DNA of 58,229 nt from a virus, in IMG/VR virus record IMGVR_UViG_3300043434_000302, positions 1 through 58,229 of that record; one strand, given 5' to 3'. The position numbers and the translations under genes are program-made. The notes beneath the pieces are model-generated. The model made no database searches. It had not been told where the DNA came from and worked only from the letters and a program-made list of their open reading frames with translations. Positions 36,954-48,800 of the stretch are shown one piece after another (positions within the stretch are counted from its first letter, which is position 1; each line of letters opens with the position of its first letter).

Positions 36954-37856
36954 ATGGAACAGAGAAGTGACGAATGGTTTAAGGCGCGTGTAGGCGTCAT
37001 CACCGGAAGCCGTGTTGGCGGAATCCTTGGTGTTAACCCATTCCAGAAGACTGACGATGTGATGCGTGACATGGTTCGTGAGCACTTCGGAGCCGCTCGT
37101 GAATTCACTGGCAACGCCGCCACCAATCACGGTGAGCGCATGGAGCCTGTGGCATTAGCGTTCTACGAGTCCGTGGCTGGCGTCACAGTTACCCAGACTG
37201 GCATCGTTATGCACGATGACTACGGCTGGCTTGGTGCATCACCTGATGGGCTGATCGGTTTTGACGGTGGCTTGGAGATCAAGTGTCCGTTCTGGGCGAA
37301 GCAACCGTATTCGGTGCATGATAAACCAAGTTACTACGCACAGTGCCAACACGTCATGGAGGTGTGTGATCTCAAGTGGATGGATTTCTTCTGCTACATA
37401 CGGGAGGACTTATATCTTCTCGAGCGGCTGGAGCGTCACCCCACTTGGTTCGCCAACAACCTTCCAAAGCTTGAAGCGTTTCGCAAAAAGTACCTCGAAA
37501 TAATCGGGGACGAAACCAAAGCTAAGGCATACCTAGATACGGAGGTCGCTGTCGTATCAAACGTGCGCACTGAGTTGATGTCGGATCTCTTTCTTGAGAT
37601 CAAGGCGAAAGAGGCAGAGATTGCTCCGTTAAAGGATGCATACGAAGCTCTCAAAAAAAAACTGGGCTCTGAGTTCGGTTCTTTCCAGACGGGCCGCATT
37701 ACGGTTCAGAAGGTTGAGAAGAAGGGTGCGGTAGACCATGCCGCTGTTTACAAAACCGTAGACGTTGACGGTCTCTTAGCCGCAAAAGGCAAGTCCATCG
37801 AGGACTTTAGAAAAGAGAACGTCACCAGCTACAACGTGAAAATCATAGAGGACTGA
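36954..37856 (+). CDS. YqaJ-type recombination exonuclease
   Basis: The 300-residue protein is a lambda-exonuclease-like PD-(D/E)XK enzyme. The catalytic signature is GASPDGLIG...LEIKCPF with Asp98, Glu108 and Lys110, and the N-terminal GSRVGGILGVNPF and HGERMEP motifs are also present. The C-terminal third (from about residue 205) is a helical extension. With the annealing protein encoded 11 bases upstream it makes a two-component recombination system. Confidence 0.92.
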   Translation: MEQRSDEWFKARVGVITGSRVGGILGVNPFQKTDDVMRDMVREHFGAAREFTGNAATNHGERMEPVALAFYESVAGVTVTQTGIVMHDDYGWLGASPDGLIGFDGGLEIKCPFWAKQPYSVHDKPSYYAQCQHVMEVCDLKWMDFFCYIREDLYLLERLERHPTWFANNLPKLEAFRKKYLEIIGDETKAKAYLDTEVAVVSNVRTELMSDLFLEIKAKEAEIAPLKDAYEALKKKLGSEFGSFQTGRITVQKVEKKGAVDHAAVYKTVDVDGLLAAKGKSIEDFRKENVTSYNVKIIED

Positions 37857-37857
37857 T

Positions 37858-38040
37858 ATGGGACGGCCTAGAAAAGATAACCAGAACCGTCTGGTTCAAA
37901 CAACGATTGACGACGTGATGTATCGCGCACTGTGCGAGATGTCGATTAAGGAAGACAGGCCTATCGCTGGCGTCGTGCGGCAGGCAATCAATCTCTACCT
38001 TGCGCACATTGATCGTATGCGCAAAGTTGAACTATCATAA
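37858..38040 (+). CDS. Ribbon-helix-helix DNA-binding protein
   Basis: The 60-residue protein (MGRPRKDNQNRLVQTTIDDV...) has the Arc/CopG pattern: a strand RLVQTTIDD, a helix VMYRALCEMSIKE and a second helix IAGVVRQAINLYLAHID. It starts one base after the exonuclease stop. It is the only clear small transcription regulator in the genome, so it may control early or recombination promoters. Confidence 0.85.
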   Translation: MGRPRKDNQNRLVQTTIDDVMYRALCEMSIKEDRPIAGVVRQAINLYLAHIDRMRKVELS

Positions 38041-38052
38041 GAAAGGCACAGG

Positions 38053-38355
38053 ATGGCTTACGAACAAAAACCAAATACATTTTCTCTTTTCCGCGACAGC
38101 GAGGAACGGATTGAGGAGCGCAAGAAGTTCTATCGCGAGAAGGATTGGGACCCTGAAGGCGTTCCTATCTACAGCGGCAGGATGCTGCTCGAGAACGGCG
38201 AAGAGCTGAACATCGAAGCTCGCGTTATCGATGGAGCAAAGGGCAAGTTCTTTGCTGGTCGCGTGTGGAAGAAGAAGTTGGTTGACGGACCAGCACAGGC
38301 GCAGCGTCAGGCTCCGCCAGCACAAGACGATCTGGACGACGACGTACCGTTTTAA
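38053..38355 (+). CDS. Single-stranded DNA-binding-like protein
   Basis: The 100-residue protein has an OB-like core (VPIYSGRMLLENGEELNIEARVI, KFFAGRVWKK) and an acidic end DDLDDDVPF typical of SSB C-terminal tips that bind partner proteins. It is in the recombination operon. A sequence-divergent SSB is the best reading. Confidence 0.78.
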   Translation: MAYEQKPNTFSLFRDSEERIEERKKFYREKDWDPEGVPIYSGRMLLENGEELNIEARVIDGAKGKFFAGRVWKKKLVDGPAQAQRQAPPAQDDLDDDVPF

Positions 38356-38471
38356 TGACAAATAAATACGGAAGGGGTGGCTTTGGTCACCCCTTCTTAG
38401 GTAAATGGAACGACACTGCTAAGTGGTTCCTTAAATATTGGGGTTCTTTAACTGATGTTGGTAATTGTTAG
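38355..38471 (+). CDS. Possible small protein, 38 residues, over a strong hairpin
   Basis: A TAATG junction opens a frame encoding MTNKYGRGGFGHPFLGKWND and ending TDVGNC. It covers the perfect hairpin GAAGGGGTG...CACCCCTTC at 38372-38397. The frame is plausible because of the junction, but the region may equally be a noncoding hairpin between genes. Confidence 0.45.
   Translation: MTNKYGRGGFGHPFLGKWNDTAKWFLKYWGSLTDVGNC
38372..38397 (+). terminator. Hairpin, possible weak terminator
   Basis: GAAGGGGTG and CACCCCTTC form a nine-pair stem with loop GCTTTGGT. The tail TTAGGT is not a full T tract, so termination would be partial. Confidence 0.5.
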
Positions 38472-38802
38472 AAATGAAGGATCTCTTGTTTATGGAGGCA
38501 CGAGTCTTGATGAAGATCTTGAACACACCTTTGATCACGCTATCTGTGTTCAGAAGGTAGGTCAGGATATTGGCGGCGAGTTTGCTGAGATCTCTGTTAA
38601 GCGCAGTGATGGCTCAGAGGAGCTGTTCCAACTTGATCATAGGAATAAGGAGCACACCATCGACGGCGTTGTCGTGGTTGCCCTCATTGGCTTTATCAAG
38701 TGGAAGACAGATGACCAGCGCCTGCCAGCGGTAAGGCTTGGTTTTGATGCTCCTCGAAGCTACAGACTGGTTCGAGATAACGCGATCAAGCGTACTGAAT
38801 AA
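38455..38802 (+). CDS. Protein of unknown function, 115 residues
   Basis: The protein (MLVIVRNEGSLVYGGTSLDE...) is acidic and beta-rich with KRSDGSEELFQLDHRNKEHTIDGVVVVALIGFIKW. There is no good ribosome binding site, so it may be translated by coupling to the preceding small frame. Not recognised. Confidence 0.72.
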   Translation: MLVIVRNEGSLVYGGTSLDEDLEHTFDHAICVQKVGQDIGGEFAEISVKRSDGSEELFQLDHRNKEHTIDGVVVVALIGFIKWKTDDQRLPAVRLGFDAPRSYRLVRDNAIKRTE

Positions 38803-38827
38803 GTTAAATTGAAAGGTTGTGGTCGAT

Positions 38828-39709
38828 ATGGATATGATGACGACTGTTAGTGCCTCCAACCACTCACCGACTGGAGGGTTTGTGGAAGGCAAGACTTGGA
38901 ACGAAGCCGCAAGGCGGTGGCTGGACGGACGGACCACTAAGTGGACCAAGCAGGAGCAACACTATATAGAGGTGCTCTCGCAATACTTAGGTGGCCTGCC
39001 TCTTGGCCGCATTACAAAGGGCGTGTTGGCGGATCTTCGCGACGACATGCTCAAGACCCGCGCTGCGTCTACCGTCAACCGTTACTTGACAGTGCTGCGG
39101 TCAGTGCTGAATATGGCGCGGGACGAGTGGGAATGGATCGACACCGTACCCAAGATCAAGAGGATGGAAGAAGCCTCAAGGGTCAGGTACATCGATAAGG
39201 ATGAAGCTCGCCGCCTGATCAGGGAGCTGCCGTCACATTTGAAGGACAAGGTTATCTTCGCCCTCACCACTGGACTTCGAGACGCCAACGTCCGCGAGCT
39301 TCGCTGGGAAGAGGTCGACCTTCAGAACAGGATGGTGACAATCGATGGGGTTCGGATGAAGAACGGGAAGCCGCTTTCTATTCCTCTGAACGATACCGCA
39401 TACGACGTAGTCTGGAAAAGGTTCAGGGCGAAGGACAGGAACACTGAGTGGGTGTTTGCGTATGGCGGCAAGCCAGTACAGCGCAGCAACACGAAGGCTT
39501 TCAGGAATGCTCTAAAGAGAGCTGGGATCGAGAACTTCAGATGGCACGACCTGCGGCATACGTGGGCCTCATGGCATATCCAGAAGGGTACTCACACCGC
39601 TGCCGTTCGTGAGATGGGTGGCTGGTCTGATGACCGGATGGTTCAACGCTATGCGCATTTGTCGACAAAGCACCTGCGTCAAGCTGCGGATAACGTAGGT
39701 TCTCTATAA
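38828..39709 (+). CDS. int: Tyrosine recombinase (phage integrase)
   Basis: The 293-residue protein has a SAM-like N-terminal DNA-binding domain and a catalytic domain with the active-site set: Arg151 (TGLRDANVREL), His240 and Arg243 (WHDLRHTWAS), the GGWSDDRMVQ element and the nucleophile Tyr275 (QRYAHLS). The start at 38828 follows GAAAGG; an upstream GTG is too close to it. It would insert the phage into a host site or resolve multimers. No excisionase or repressor was recognised. Confidence 0.92.
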   Translation: MDMMTTVSASNHSPTGGFVEGKTWNEAARRWLDGRTTKWTKQEQHYIEVLSQYLGGLPLGRITKGVLADLRDDMLKTRAASTVNRYLTVLRSVLNMARDEWEWIDTVPKIKRMEEASRVRYIDKDEARRLIRELPSHLKDKVIFALTTGLRDANVRELRWEEVDLQNRMVTIDGVRMKNGKPLSIPLNDTAYDVVWKRFRAKDRNTEWVFAYGGKPVQRSNTKAFRNALKRAGIENFRWHDLRHTWASWHIQKGTHTAAVREMGGWSDDRMVQRYAHLSTKHLRQAADNVGSL

Positions 39710-39754
39710 GAAAACCTCTTGTAGCTTCAATGCTTACGCGATAAACCTAACGGG

Positions 39755-39789
39755 ACTGTGATGCGCTTTGGAAGTCAGTGTATCACAGT
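39755..39789. repeat. Inverted repeat downstream of integrase, possible attP arm or core
   Basis: ACTGTGAT (39755-39762) and ATCACAGT (39782-39789) are perfect inverted copies 19 bases apart, 45 bases after the integrase stop. Integrase-binding core sites often have this layout, but no host tRNA-like sequence was recognised here. Confidence 0.4.
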
Positions 39790-39802
39790 CATTTTCTAGA
39801 AT

Positions 39803-39840
39803 AAAAAGCCCCCGATCCTTATGTGGTCAGGGGCTTTTTT
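39803..39840. terminator. Bidirectional rho-independent terminator
   Basis: AAAAAGCCCC...GGGGCTTTTTT forms a stem with A and T tracts on both sides. It lies between the convergent integrase and giant protein genes and can end both transcripts. Confidence 0.92.
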
Positions 39841-39841
39841 A

Positions 39842-42800
39842 TTAGCGCTTCTCCGCCTCTTCGATGAGGTCGTTGAACTCCGTCATGATGGCGGTGATCT
39901 CGTCGTCAAGCTTCTGCGTCTCTGACGGCTTAGCCCCTTCAAGGATCATCTTGCGACGCTCCCTGCGTAGGTCAGATACGTCACGGTAGTAAGACCCAAC
40001 GGAGTCGATAAGTTCTGCCTTCGGGTTCTCATCAAAGACCTCCGTGGTGTCCTGATCATTCTCTTCCCTAAGCTTGACCGTCTTCTTGAGCTCGTTGACG
40101 GCCTTGACGTTGTCGTAGAACTTGCCTCCTTCAGACGTCTTCCCACCGACTTCCCCATAGAAGCGCCTCACGAAGGCTATGTCGTTTGCTTCTATCTGCT
40201 CGCCACTGGATCCCTTCTCGAGAGTTGCTGTACTGCGGTACAGGAATTGCATGGGTGGCAGAACTTGCTCTACGAAGAACTTGATCTCTTCTGGGGTTGG
40301 TGACATGCCTCCAACCTCATACTCATCGCCGCCAGTGACATAGTTAATGACCTCCGCCGCCCTGCTGTACATGGCGTACATGACGGTGGTATCTCCCCGT
40401 GCGCGGCTCATGCCGGTGGTTGGGTTCAGGTCGTTGAAGTCCTTGTTGTAAATACGACGACCAAGACCATCTTCGTTCATCGCGTATTGGACGAACATAT
40501 CGAAGACTGATGGTGAGACAAACTCAATGAACCCAGCGCCGTAGGCAATTGGGTTGACGGAGTTAATCATGACCTTCGCTGAGCCACCAACAAACTGTCC
40601 GAATGAAAGCTGTCCTCTTGCTGCCTCAACCATGCGCCGACCAATGGCAGGGAACATGTTGTAGAAGTACGGCATTGGGATAGCGACATACTTGTCGGTG
40701 TCTGCGAACAGGCCAAGAGGGATAATGAAGGCGTGGTCCTTCACCCACTCTGGTATGTCGTCCTCGTCGTAACCAGCAGCGGCAAGTGCCAAGCCTTGAA
40801 TGACGCCCAGTCCAACGCCGCCAATCAAGATCTTCTTTCCAGCCTTACCCAGCATGGTCTTAATGTTGCGGTCAGTCGATGCGATAGAAGCGTTGGCAAA
40901 GCCGTACAGAGAATTGATCTCGCGTGTCCATTGGCCCTTCTGGTTGAAGTTCACCGTAATGTTCTTCGCGATCTCCGCCGCCTGCGCGTCTGTCATTCCC
41001 TTGTCGATAGCAATCTTAAAGGTGGCAAGACGTGTGGCATTTTCGAGCGCATCATTCCACGCCGTCACATAATCAACGACGACCTTTGGAGCACTCGTCT
41101 TTCCTGTAGACAACTGCTTGACTGCCTTCTGCAACTCCGCCTCCAGTTTTTCTGGATCGCGGTCGAAGTTCTTGAAAAACGACTCTCGAATAGCGGTGCG
41201 TCCACCGGCCTTCTCGAATCTATCGAACAGGTCAGCAACTTCCTGAGATCCAGCAGGCGTAGGCTCGCCACTATCAGTAGCGCGTATGACTCGCACCAGC
41301 TTCTTTGCATACAAAGGAGCCTTAGCCATGATCTTGAATTGCTCACCGTCCAGCGGCGTGCTGGTTAGGTTGACCATCACACCCCAGATGTCGCGTGTGA
41401 AGTTGACCGGTCCAAATTCTGGCATGTATTGAGTGCGCAACTGCGACCACATGCGCGTAATTCGTCCGACATTATTGATAAATGCTGCAGACGCGCCCTC
41501 GAGTGTTGGTAGATCCTCGTTCTTCAATACTGCAGCGATGTCTGTAGCCATCTTCTCGTCAGGATTAAAGACGATGAACTTGTCCGTTCCATCAACGCGA
41601 GTAGCAAAGACGTTTGGCTGGCGCTTGAAGGCGGTGTCGACGATGGTGTCTACGTTGCCAGTGCGTTTGTTGTACGCCCTCTTCGTTGGCGACTTGAAGA
41701 TGTCGTCAGCAAGATCAGGGTCCATGCCCATCGAAACCAACTGCTTGCGCACTTGATCAAGAGTGGCCGTCGACGGATCGATGACCATCCAGAAAGTCTG
41801 GTCCTTGTTTTCCAGCGCAGCCTGAAACACCGTATTGCCAAGACGGTTTGCCTCAGCGCGATTGATAGCCGCCTCCCGCTGCGTAACGATGTTGGCGATA
41901 ATGCTGCTGACCGGCTTGCTTGAGCCAACCGCTGCCTTCAAGGCTGATCCCTCTACGCTTGCGCCACGAGTGCCGAGTGCATGACCACCATCGACACCTT
42001 CGCGGAACAGAGGGACGTAGAACTTATAAGCATTGCGCAGGTTACGAACCGTCTCCGCTGACTCTATGCCAGAGTCCTGCAGTACTTGCAGCGTTCCGTT
42101 TGTTATAACGTCCAGCTTCTTGGCTACAGTCTCAAGGCGGTTACGCTTGGCGGGAGACAGTGCAGCTAAGTAAGCTTTGGCTGCGGCGTCGTTGATGCCA
42201 GAGCCACCATCTTTGAATGCGTCGTTGCGCTGGCGGATAATAGCGTTGCGCTCTACCGCATGCCGGTTGTGCATGTAGGTTTCTACTTCATTGATAGACA
42301 GCGCTTGTTTGCTGATCTCCTTCAGCACTGGCTGCAGTTCATTGAGGTGGAACTCTTGCGTTGTGTATGCAGCACGACTGCCCATCAACTGCTCAGCGCG
42401 GTCGATGTTTGTCTTATCGTTATAGAAGTCGTCGATGTTCTTTGTAAGCTGCTTAACAGAGCGCGTCCTGTTTACGAGTTTCTCGTACCAGTTAACAAGC
42501 CTTGGGAATCGCTCAGCCATTGGGTCCACGCCAAGAACAGCGGGGCCGGTCTTAAACTTAGGTGCGTTCGGACGGATGCTTGGCTTGGTTGCTTTGCCAC
42601 CAATGTTCAGATTGGCTGGACGGCGGACACCAGAGAAACGAATGCCTTCGCCGCTCATCATCTCACGAATACGGCCAGCGTTTGCATAGTTAAACGGCAC
42701 CGCTTCAGACAAGACGGTATTAGTGTCGCCGCTGTTGTACTGATCACTGCGACCTCCACGTTGCGGGGCAAGCGTGAAGTTGTTCAGATCCTCGAGCTGA

Positions 42801-45800
42801 CCGGCACGCCCATCCTGTCGCCGCAGAATAACTGGAACCTGCTCTATGCCAGCAGCCTTGAACGCAGCCATACGGTGACGGCCTTCATGACCCATCACGC
42901 GACGAGGCTGCTCCTTGCCCGAAGCCATGTAAGGTTCAGCGATCTCAAGGAACAGTGGCTGGTCTACTCGACGCAACTCATCAACATTCAATGTGCGAGC
43001 GCGAGTCTTTTCTGGATCCATCGTTGCGAGGAGATCACGCCCCTTGCTCGACAGGGTAAGACCAAGGAACTGATCTGGAGACATGAAGGTGATCCAAGCC
43101 TTAGTCTTGTTATCATCATCAGGATAGGACAGATCCTGCAGCAGTAGATCGGTACGCTCTGGTGTGTAGACCGCACGATTAGTTCGGCCAGAGTACTGGA
43201 CGTTACCAGCCTTGCTCGATTGAGCTGCTACGGCGTCATCGTACTGGTCGAAGTACTCGCCCTCGCCCTTCGTATAGAAATCGCTGCGTGCAGGATCATG
43301 GTACATGAAGACAACGTCTGGCTCTCCGTTGTTGAAGGCGGAGAACTCAGTCTTGTCCCAGTTATCTGAAGCTGCCTCATCGCTCCATTTGACTCTCGAT
43401 GCGACCTTAAAGCCAGCCGTCGAGTACAGGTAAGGCAGGACAGTGTCGTATGCGTCAAGTCGGCGAGCGCCTAACCAAACCGCCATGCGTGCGAGCGGGA
43501 TAGCAACACCCCTAGCTTCTGATGTCGGATGCTTGAACACCGACACAAGGTCATCGCCCTTAATAGCAAAGCCAGTGAGCCCATCCTCAGTGAGGAACAG
43601 GCGCATGTCGGCGTAATCTTTCTTATCGTAGACGTAGACTGCAGCACCAGCCTTATTGGCCTTCTGCGCTTCAGATATCAGTCGATGGTAAAGCTTGGCG
43701 GAAGCTTGTCCAGCAGTTAGTTCGAGGAACTTTGGAGCATCAACACCCGCCACAGCGAGTGCGTTCTTTACCTTTACTGAGTGGCTGTATGTAGCAACTA
43801 CAGGTGTGCGGCCCTCTATGCTCCGCGCAAGGTTTCCACCAGCTTTTCTGCTGACATGTTCGGATGGTCTTCCAGAAGTTGCTGACCCAGCGCCATCAAG
43901 AATGGGGAATTCTTTATTGAGTCTGGTAACGACTGAATCTTGGATGAAGCGTCTGGCGTCTCTGGGCGCGAATTCATTAGCGGCCCCAGATTGTCCGTTA
44001 GCGTTTTGATTGACGGCTCCTCCGCCCAGAACGCTTCCTGATCCTTGTCCCCGTCCCCCCTTGGGTTGAATGGCGGTACTGATTTGCCCATCTGTAAATC
44101 CTCTTTTCTTGGCAATGCGAACAAACTCGTCGTAGTAGCTGGTTTCGCCAGCACTACCCGCATCGTCTGCGCCCTTACCCTTTTCCCGTACACCAAACTT
44201 CTTAGACCACAGTCGCTTCTCTGGATACCAGAGAACGGCCTGAAGATCAGCATTCGTAATGTTAATACTATCGCCTTGCAAGATCTGCTGCGACTTAGCA
44301 ACAATATCCCGTATCCAAGTGCGCTGCCAATCAGCCTTCGGTGCATCCTTTGTGTCTTCAAAGCTGGCAAGAAGGCGCTGTGCAGCAAGCGCGGTCTCTG
44401 GCTTAACCTTCTCTCCGCTGTCATAGGCGGCGCGGTTAACCTTAAAGTCCTTCTCGAAGGCCTTGGACTCAGCCTGCGCAACCTCAAGCAGCTCTGGTCC
44501 ATATGCGTTTGTCGGACGACCATCATCAGCCAGCGCTTTAGTAAGACGCTCTTCCTGCTGCTGAATAAGCTCAGGATCCGCACCAATAAGGTCACCAGTC
44601 ATGCGGCCCCACGTCCGCATAAACCACATGTCGATGGTTACGGGATCGTAGCGACCATTGAGGTTTGAGTAGAAGCCAAAGCCAATCTTTGGGCCAAGCA
44701 CTGCGCTGCCGTAGACCATCTCTTCGGATGCGCCAGACACATTGCTAAAGCCAGCGGCTCGCAGCTCGCGGACTGTGAACTTGGTGGCAAAGAACTTCGA
44801 GACTGCCTCAGCGCCATACTTTTCAACGATTGAGTTGAAGAGTTTCGCGTTGGAGATAATCGAGGATGCGGCCTTGCCCCAACCTTCGTTCTCAGGGAAC
44901 TTACCATTCTTCTTATAGTGCTCGTACCAGCGCTCAGCAAACACAGCATTGGCATCGACAGATTGATTCTGCGAAGTAATAGCAAGAGCTGCAGTAAAGT
45001 GCAGTTGAGCGCCTACATCAGTAGCGATCTCAGGGTGGATCATGGAGGCGACGGCAGTGGCTTTGCGCATCTCCTCTGTGTACCAGCCAGAAGCGTTTCG
45101 CTTGCCAGAACGAGCCAGCTCAGACTTAACTTCATGGGCTACGGTTTGCGCAAGAAGGTCATCCTTTTGACCGGCTGCAGTAATAGGCCGCCCAAGAATA
45201 GAAAGCGTGCGTTTTTGGATTTCAATCGCAGCTTCAGTGACACCCATCGTCCCTTGCTTAACGTCTGGCTGGGCGAACAGTTCGTCAGCAGAAAGCTTTG
45301 ATGCCTTAATGTTCTTTTTGAACTCGCCTGTGGCGCTGTCTTTCTTGCGCCCAGAGTACTGGATCTGCTGTTCGTCATCTCTGAGCGGAGCAGCCTCAGT
45401 CATGTTCTCCTGAGCCTTGCCGGTGCGGTAGCCCTCAAAGATTTCGGCGACAGACTCAACGCCATTGATGCGGAAGATGTTGCGGAAGCCGCGAAGCATG
45501 TCGCTGATGAAGTCGACAACGCGAATGAAGCTGGCCTTTAGCCCCTTCATGTCAACGCCACGGTCTTTAGCGTCTACGAGAGCACCAAAGGCTACGGCCT
45601 GAGCCTCGAAGCGAGACAGTGGTGTGTCGCCCAAGCTGGCAATGAGGCCGTCATATACACTGCCTTCGCCATCCGTCGTCAGCGTCTTCAGCTTGCGCAG
45701 GATGCTTGGGTCGAGATCGTCAATCCGCATATCGTCGCGGAACGAATTATTAAGAAGCTTGAATGCGTCTGGATCGTAGGCGCGTAGCATGTCCTGAATA

Positions 45801-48800
45801 ACGTGGAACGCCTCATGCGCAGCGTTTTCTCTGGATGCGCCCGTTACGTTATCGCTTAGGGAAAGGGTGATCAGGCCACGGAATCCATTAGGGCTAATCT
45901 TATAGGCGTCATACGAACCACCGGCTTCTTCGCCAAGATCTACACCACTTGCTGCCGCAGCTTTTGCATCACTTGCCGTTATGCTTGGAACAAAAAGGAT
46001 ATCTACCTTTGCGTTTTTTGGCAGAACGCGAGATACAACTTCGCCCATCTGGAAGGCGTAGTAGAGCTGCGTTACATCGTAGTTGTTTTGCTTCAGTAAT
46101 GAACGAAGACGGCTGGCAACGACTTTGCCTTGCGCCCCGCGAGCAGCAATCTTGTCGAGCCTGTCTTGAATGACGGCGTCATAATCTATGTCTGGCTTAG
46201 ACACCTCTTCGCTATCAGCGGTCTTGTCCTTGCTTAGCGGGGTGTCGCGAACAACGTCACTGGCCTTCTTGCGTGGAGCACGGACAGTTTCGCGACGGCC
46301 AGAGTAGCGTGTACCGCCATCATCCCGCTTAGTGTTGAGCTGGCTGATGAGCTCTGGGCCAATATCCTCAGCTCCCATGTCCTTGTCCTTGGACATGCGC
46401 TTGATCTCAGCAAGGTCTGCGTCGTCGATAAGACCTTCTTTATGAACCTTGGTGGCGTAGCGAACAACACCGTTGCGGTCGTCGTTAAGGATCTTGTCTT
46501 CGATACTTTCGACGTGCTTTTCAACCTTGCCGCCATCATCTTGGACAGGCTTCTTCGGCGCAGGTTCTTGGTCAGCTTCGGCTGGCGCTGCTTCTTCGGC
46601 AGGGGCTTCTTCGGTAGGAGCTGTTTCCTCAGCAGGTGCGGTCTGGACTTCCGGTGCCTGCAGTCGAGGCGTGGCAGGAGGACCACTGATTTCGTTTGGA
46701 CCCTCTACATTGCCCTCTACGTTTGGCGCACGCTCTTGCTGTGGATTAACCTGCGCGTTCTGCGCCTGTTGTTCCACCGGCAACTGGTCGGTGTTTGCCT
46801 CAAAGCCCGTCATGCGGGTAGGCGAGATCGTGGTAGGCAGTCCTGCGTCCTGTGTAGGCACCAGAGCTCGCGTACTAGTGCGATCTACTGACTGACGCGG
46901 GTTGAGGTCTGTACCTGTACCCTTGCGTGGCTTGCGCAGATCTCCAGCAAGCTCTTGCGACATGCGCGGCGTGCCACGAACGACGCGATCAAACATTGCG
47001 TTCGGATCAACATCCTCTGAGATAATGACAGGAGTACCGTTGCCATCTACTTCTGTGGGTGACTCGTACTGAATGCGAACCTTGCCACCTTCTGCGCCAA
47101 CAATGGTTGCAGCAATGCCGCCAAGATCCTCGCCGTAGACGGCTGGGTTGAGGAAGAACTGGCTCTCTGGTTCCGGAGCACCTGCACGCAGATCTTCGCG
47201 CTGTGTGAGCTCGCCTGTGGCTGTGTCAAATCGGCGTTGACGAACGTCCGCCAAGCGGAATGCTTGCTGAGCCTCACGTTCCCGCTGAGCTTCATTGGTC
47301 ACATCTTCTTGTGACATGACAACACTGCCTTCACCGCCTCGTTCTGGGCGTGCAAAAAGAGTGCCGGTCTGAGCAGTTGGTTGATAGTTGCTGACGGCGT
47401 TACGCAGGCCGCTGACGAACTGCTTGCCGGTCGACTCTAACGACTTTGCGATGGATGAGAGGGTTGGGCTTTCAGCAATGACGGCTGGGTTAATCTTTGC
47501 CAGCTCGTCGCCAATCATCTGCTTTGAAGTGCTGACAGAGTTGGTGCCGCCAAACATTCCAGAGATACGACGAACGGCTTCAGGCTCGACTCGAGATGCC
47601 TCTTCCTGATTAAGGATGCGAGCAACCTGCTCGACCTTCGTCACGTCGCTCACCGGCTGCGACATGATGTCGGCAATGCGCGGGTTCGACTCGTTGTTAC
47701 GAGCAATATCAAGGATCTGCTCTGGCGTGTAATTCATGCCGCCACCACCGCCGCCGCCTTCACGAGGTGGTGTTGCTTCGCCTCGAGCGGAGAGTGCTGA
47801 GACCAGCTCTTCATCTTCCATTGGTCGTGGCTGGTCGTCAGGAGCATTTCCAGTCAGTCGATTAACAGCGCTCGCACCAGCGCCGATACCACCACCCATT
47901 AATCCGCCAACAATTGCGCCTTCGCCAGCAGCTTTAGCAACGCCTTCTAATGTACCTACATTAGAGCCAACACGCTGCATTGAGACGTTGTTGATGAGCT
48001 GCTCAGATCCTGACTGTGGAGCTTCTTGAGCGGACTCCGCAGCGGTACCTATGCCAAGTTCTTTTAGTGTGCCTCGCCCAGCACTGCCACTTAAAATTCG
48101 AGCCTCAAACACAGAGGCGGGAATCGACATCAGGGCAGTGGTGGCTCCAGTGCTTAGTGCAGCGGCGCGACCCACTTGATTTGCTGCTGCATTCTTTGCC
48201 GCCTCAAAGTCGCCATTGTTTTCAGCAAGAAGCTTTTTACCTAAAGTGCTTTGAGCAAATGCCTCTGGATCGCTATTGATCTGCTCGAGGGCTTGGGCAG
48301 TAACATCTGAACCTGCACTCAAGCCAGCCTGCGTACCTTCTACACCCATGCCAGCAACCGTCATGATTGCTCGTTTACCGACAACTTGAGCCGCCTCTCG
48401 ACCACCCATAGCCGCAGTCGCACCAAACAACTTTGCCAAGCGCGGCGTTTGCGAAATGATCTTTGCGCCAATTGCAGCGACAGCCGCTTCTGGAGCCAAG
48501 GCACCTACTGCTGCAGTTGCAATAGCCCCGCCTACAAGCTCAGGAATTGACTCTGCTACGCCAAGCATGGCGGCGTATGCACGCTGACCAAGGCCCATGT
48601 CCTTGCCAAGAACGCCTTTTTCACGAGCCTCGCGACCGTAGTCAGTCATTTCTGCACTGGCTATTTTCTGGGTGCGGCGAGCTTGATTCTGGAGCCTTGC
48701 GTTTCCAGTTGCGTACCCAATGCGCTTGTCAATATTTGCCATACGAGATGACATGGCGCTGCCAATGTCGCCAAGAAAGCTTTCGTTTTTACCACTTGCT

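Noticed and set aside
42260-43147. 295-codon plus-strand frame opposite the giant protein
   Set aside because: It lies wholly within the well-supported minus-strand gene and lacks a start signal. Other long opposing frames there (40733-41368, 44045-44668) were rejected for the same reason.
46341-46360. Another CTGATGAG sequence as a possible hammerhead
   Set aside because: No GAAA, stem III or cleavage-site arrangement is near it, and it lies inside the giant protein gene.
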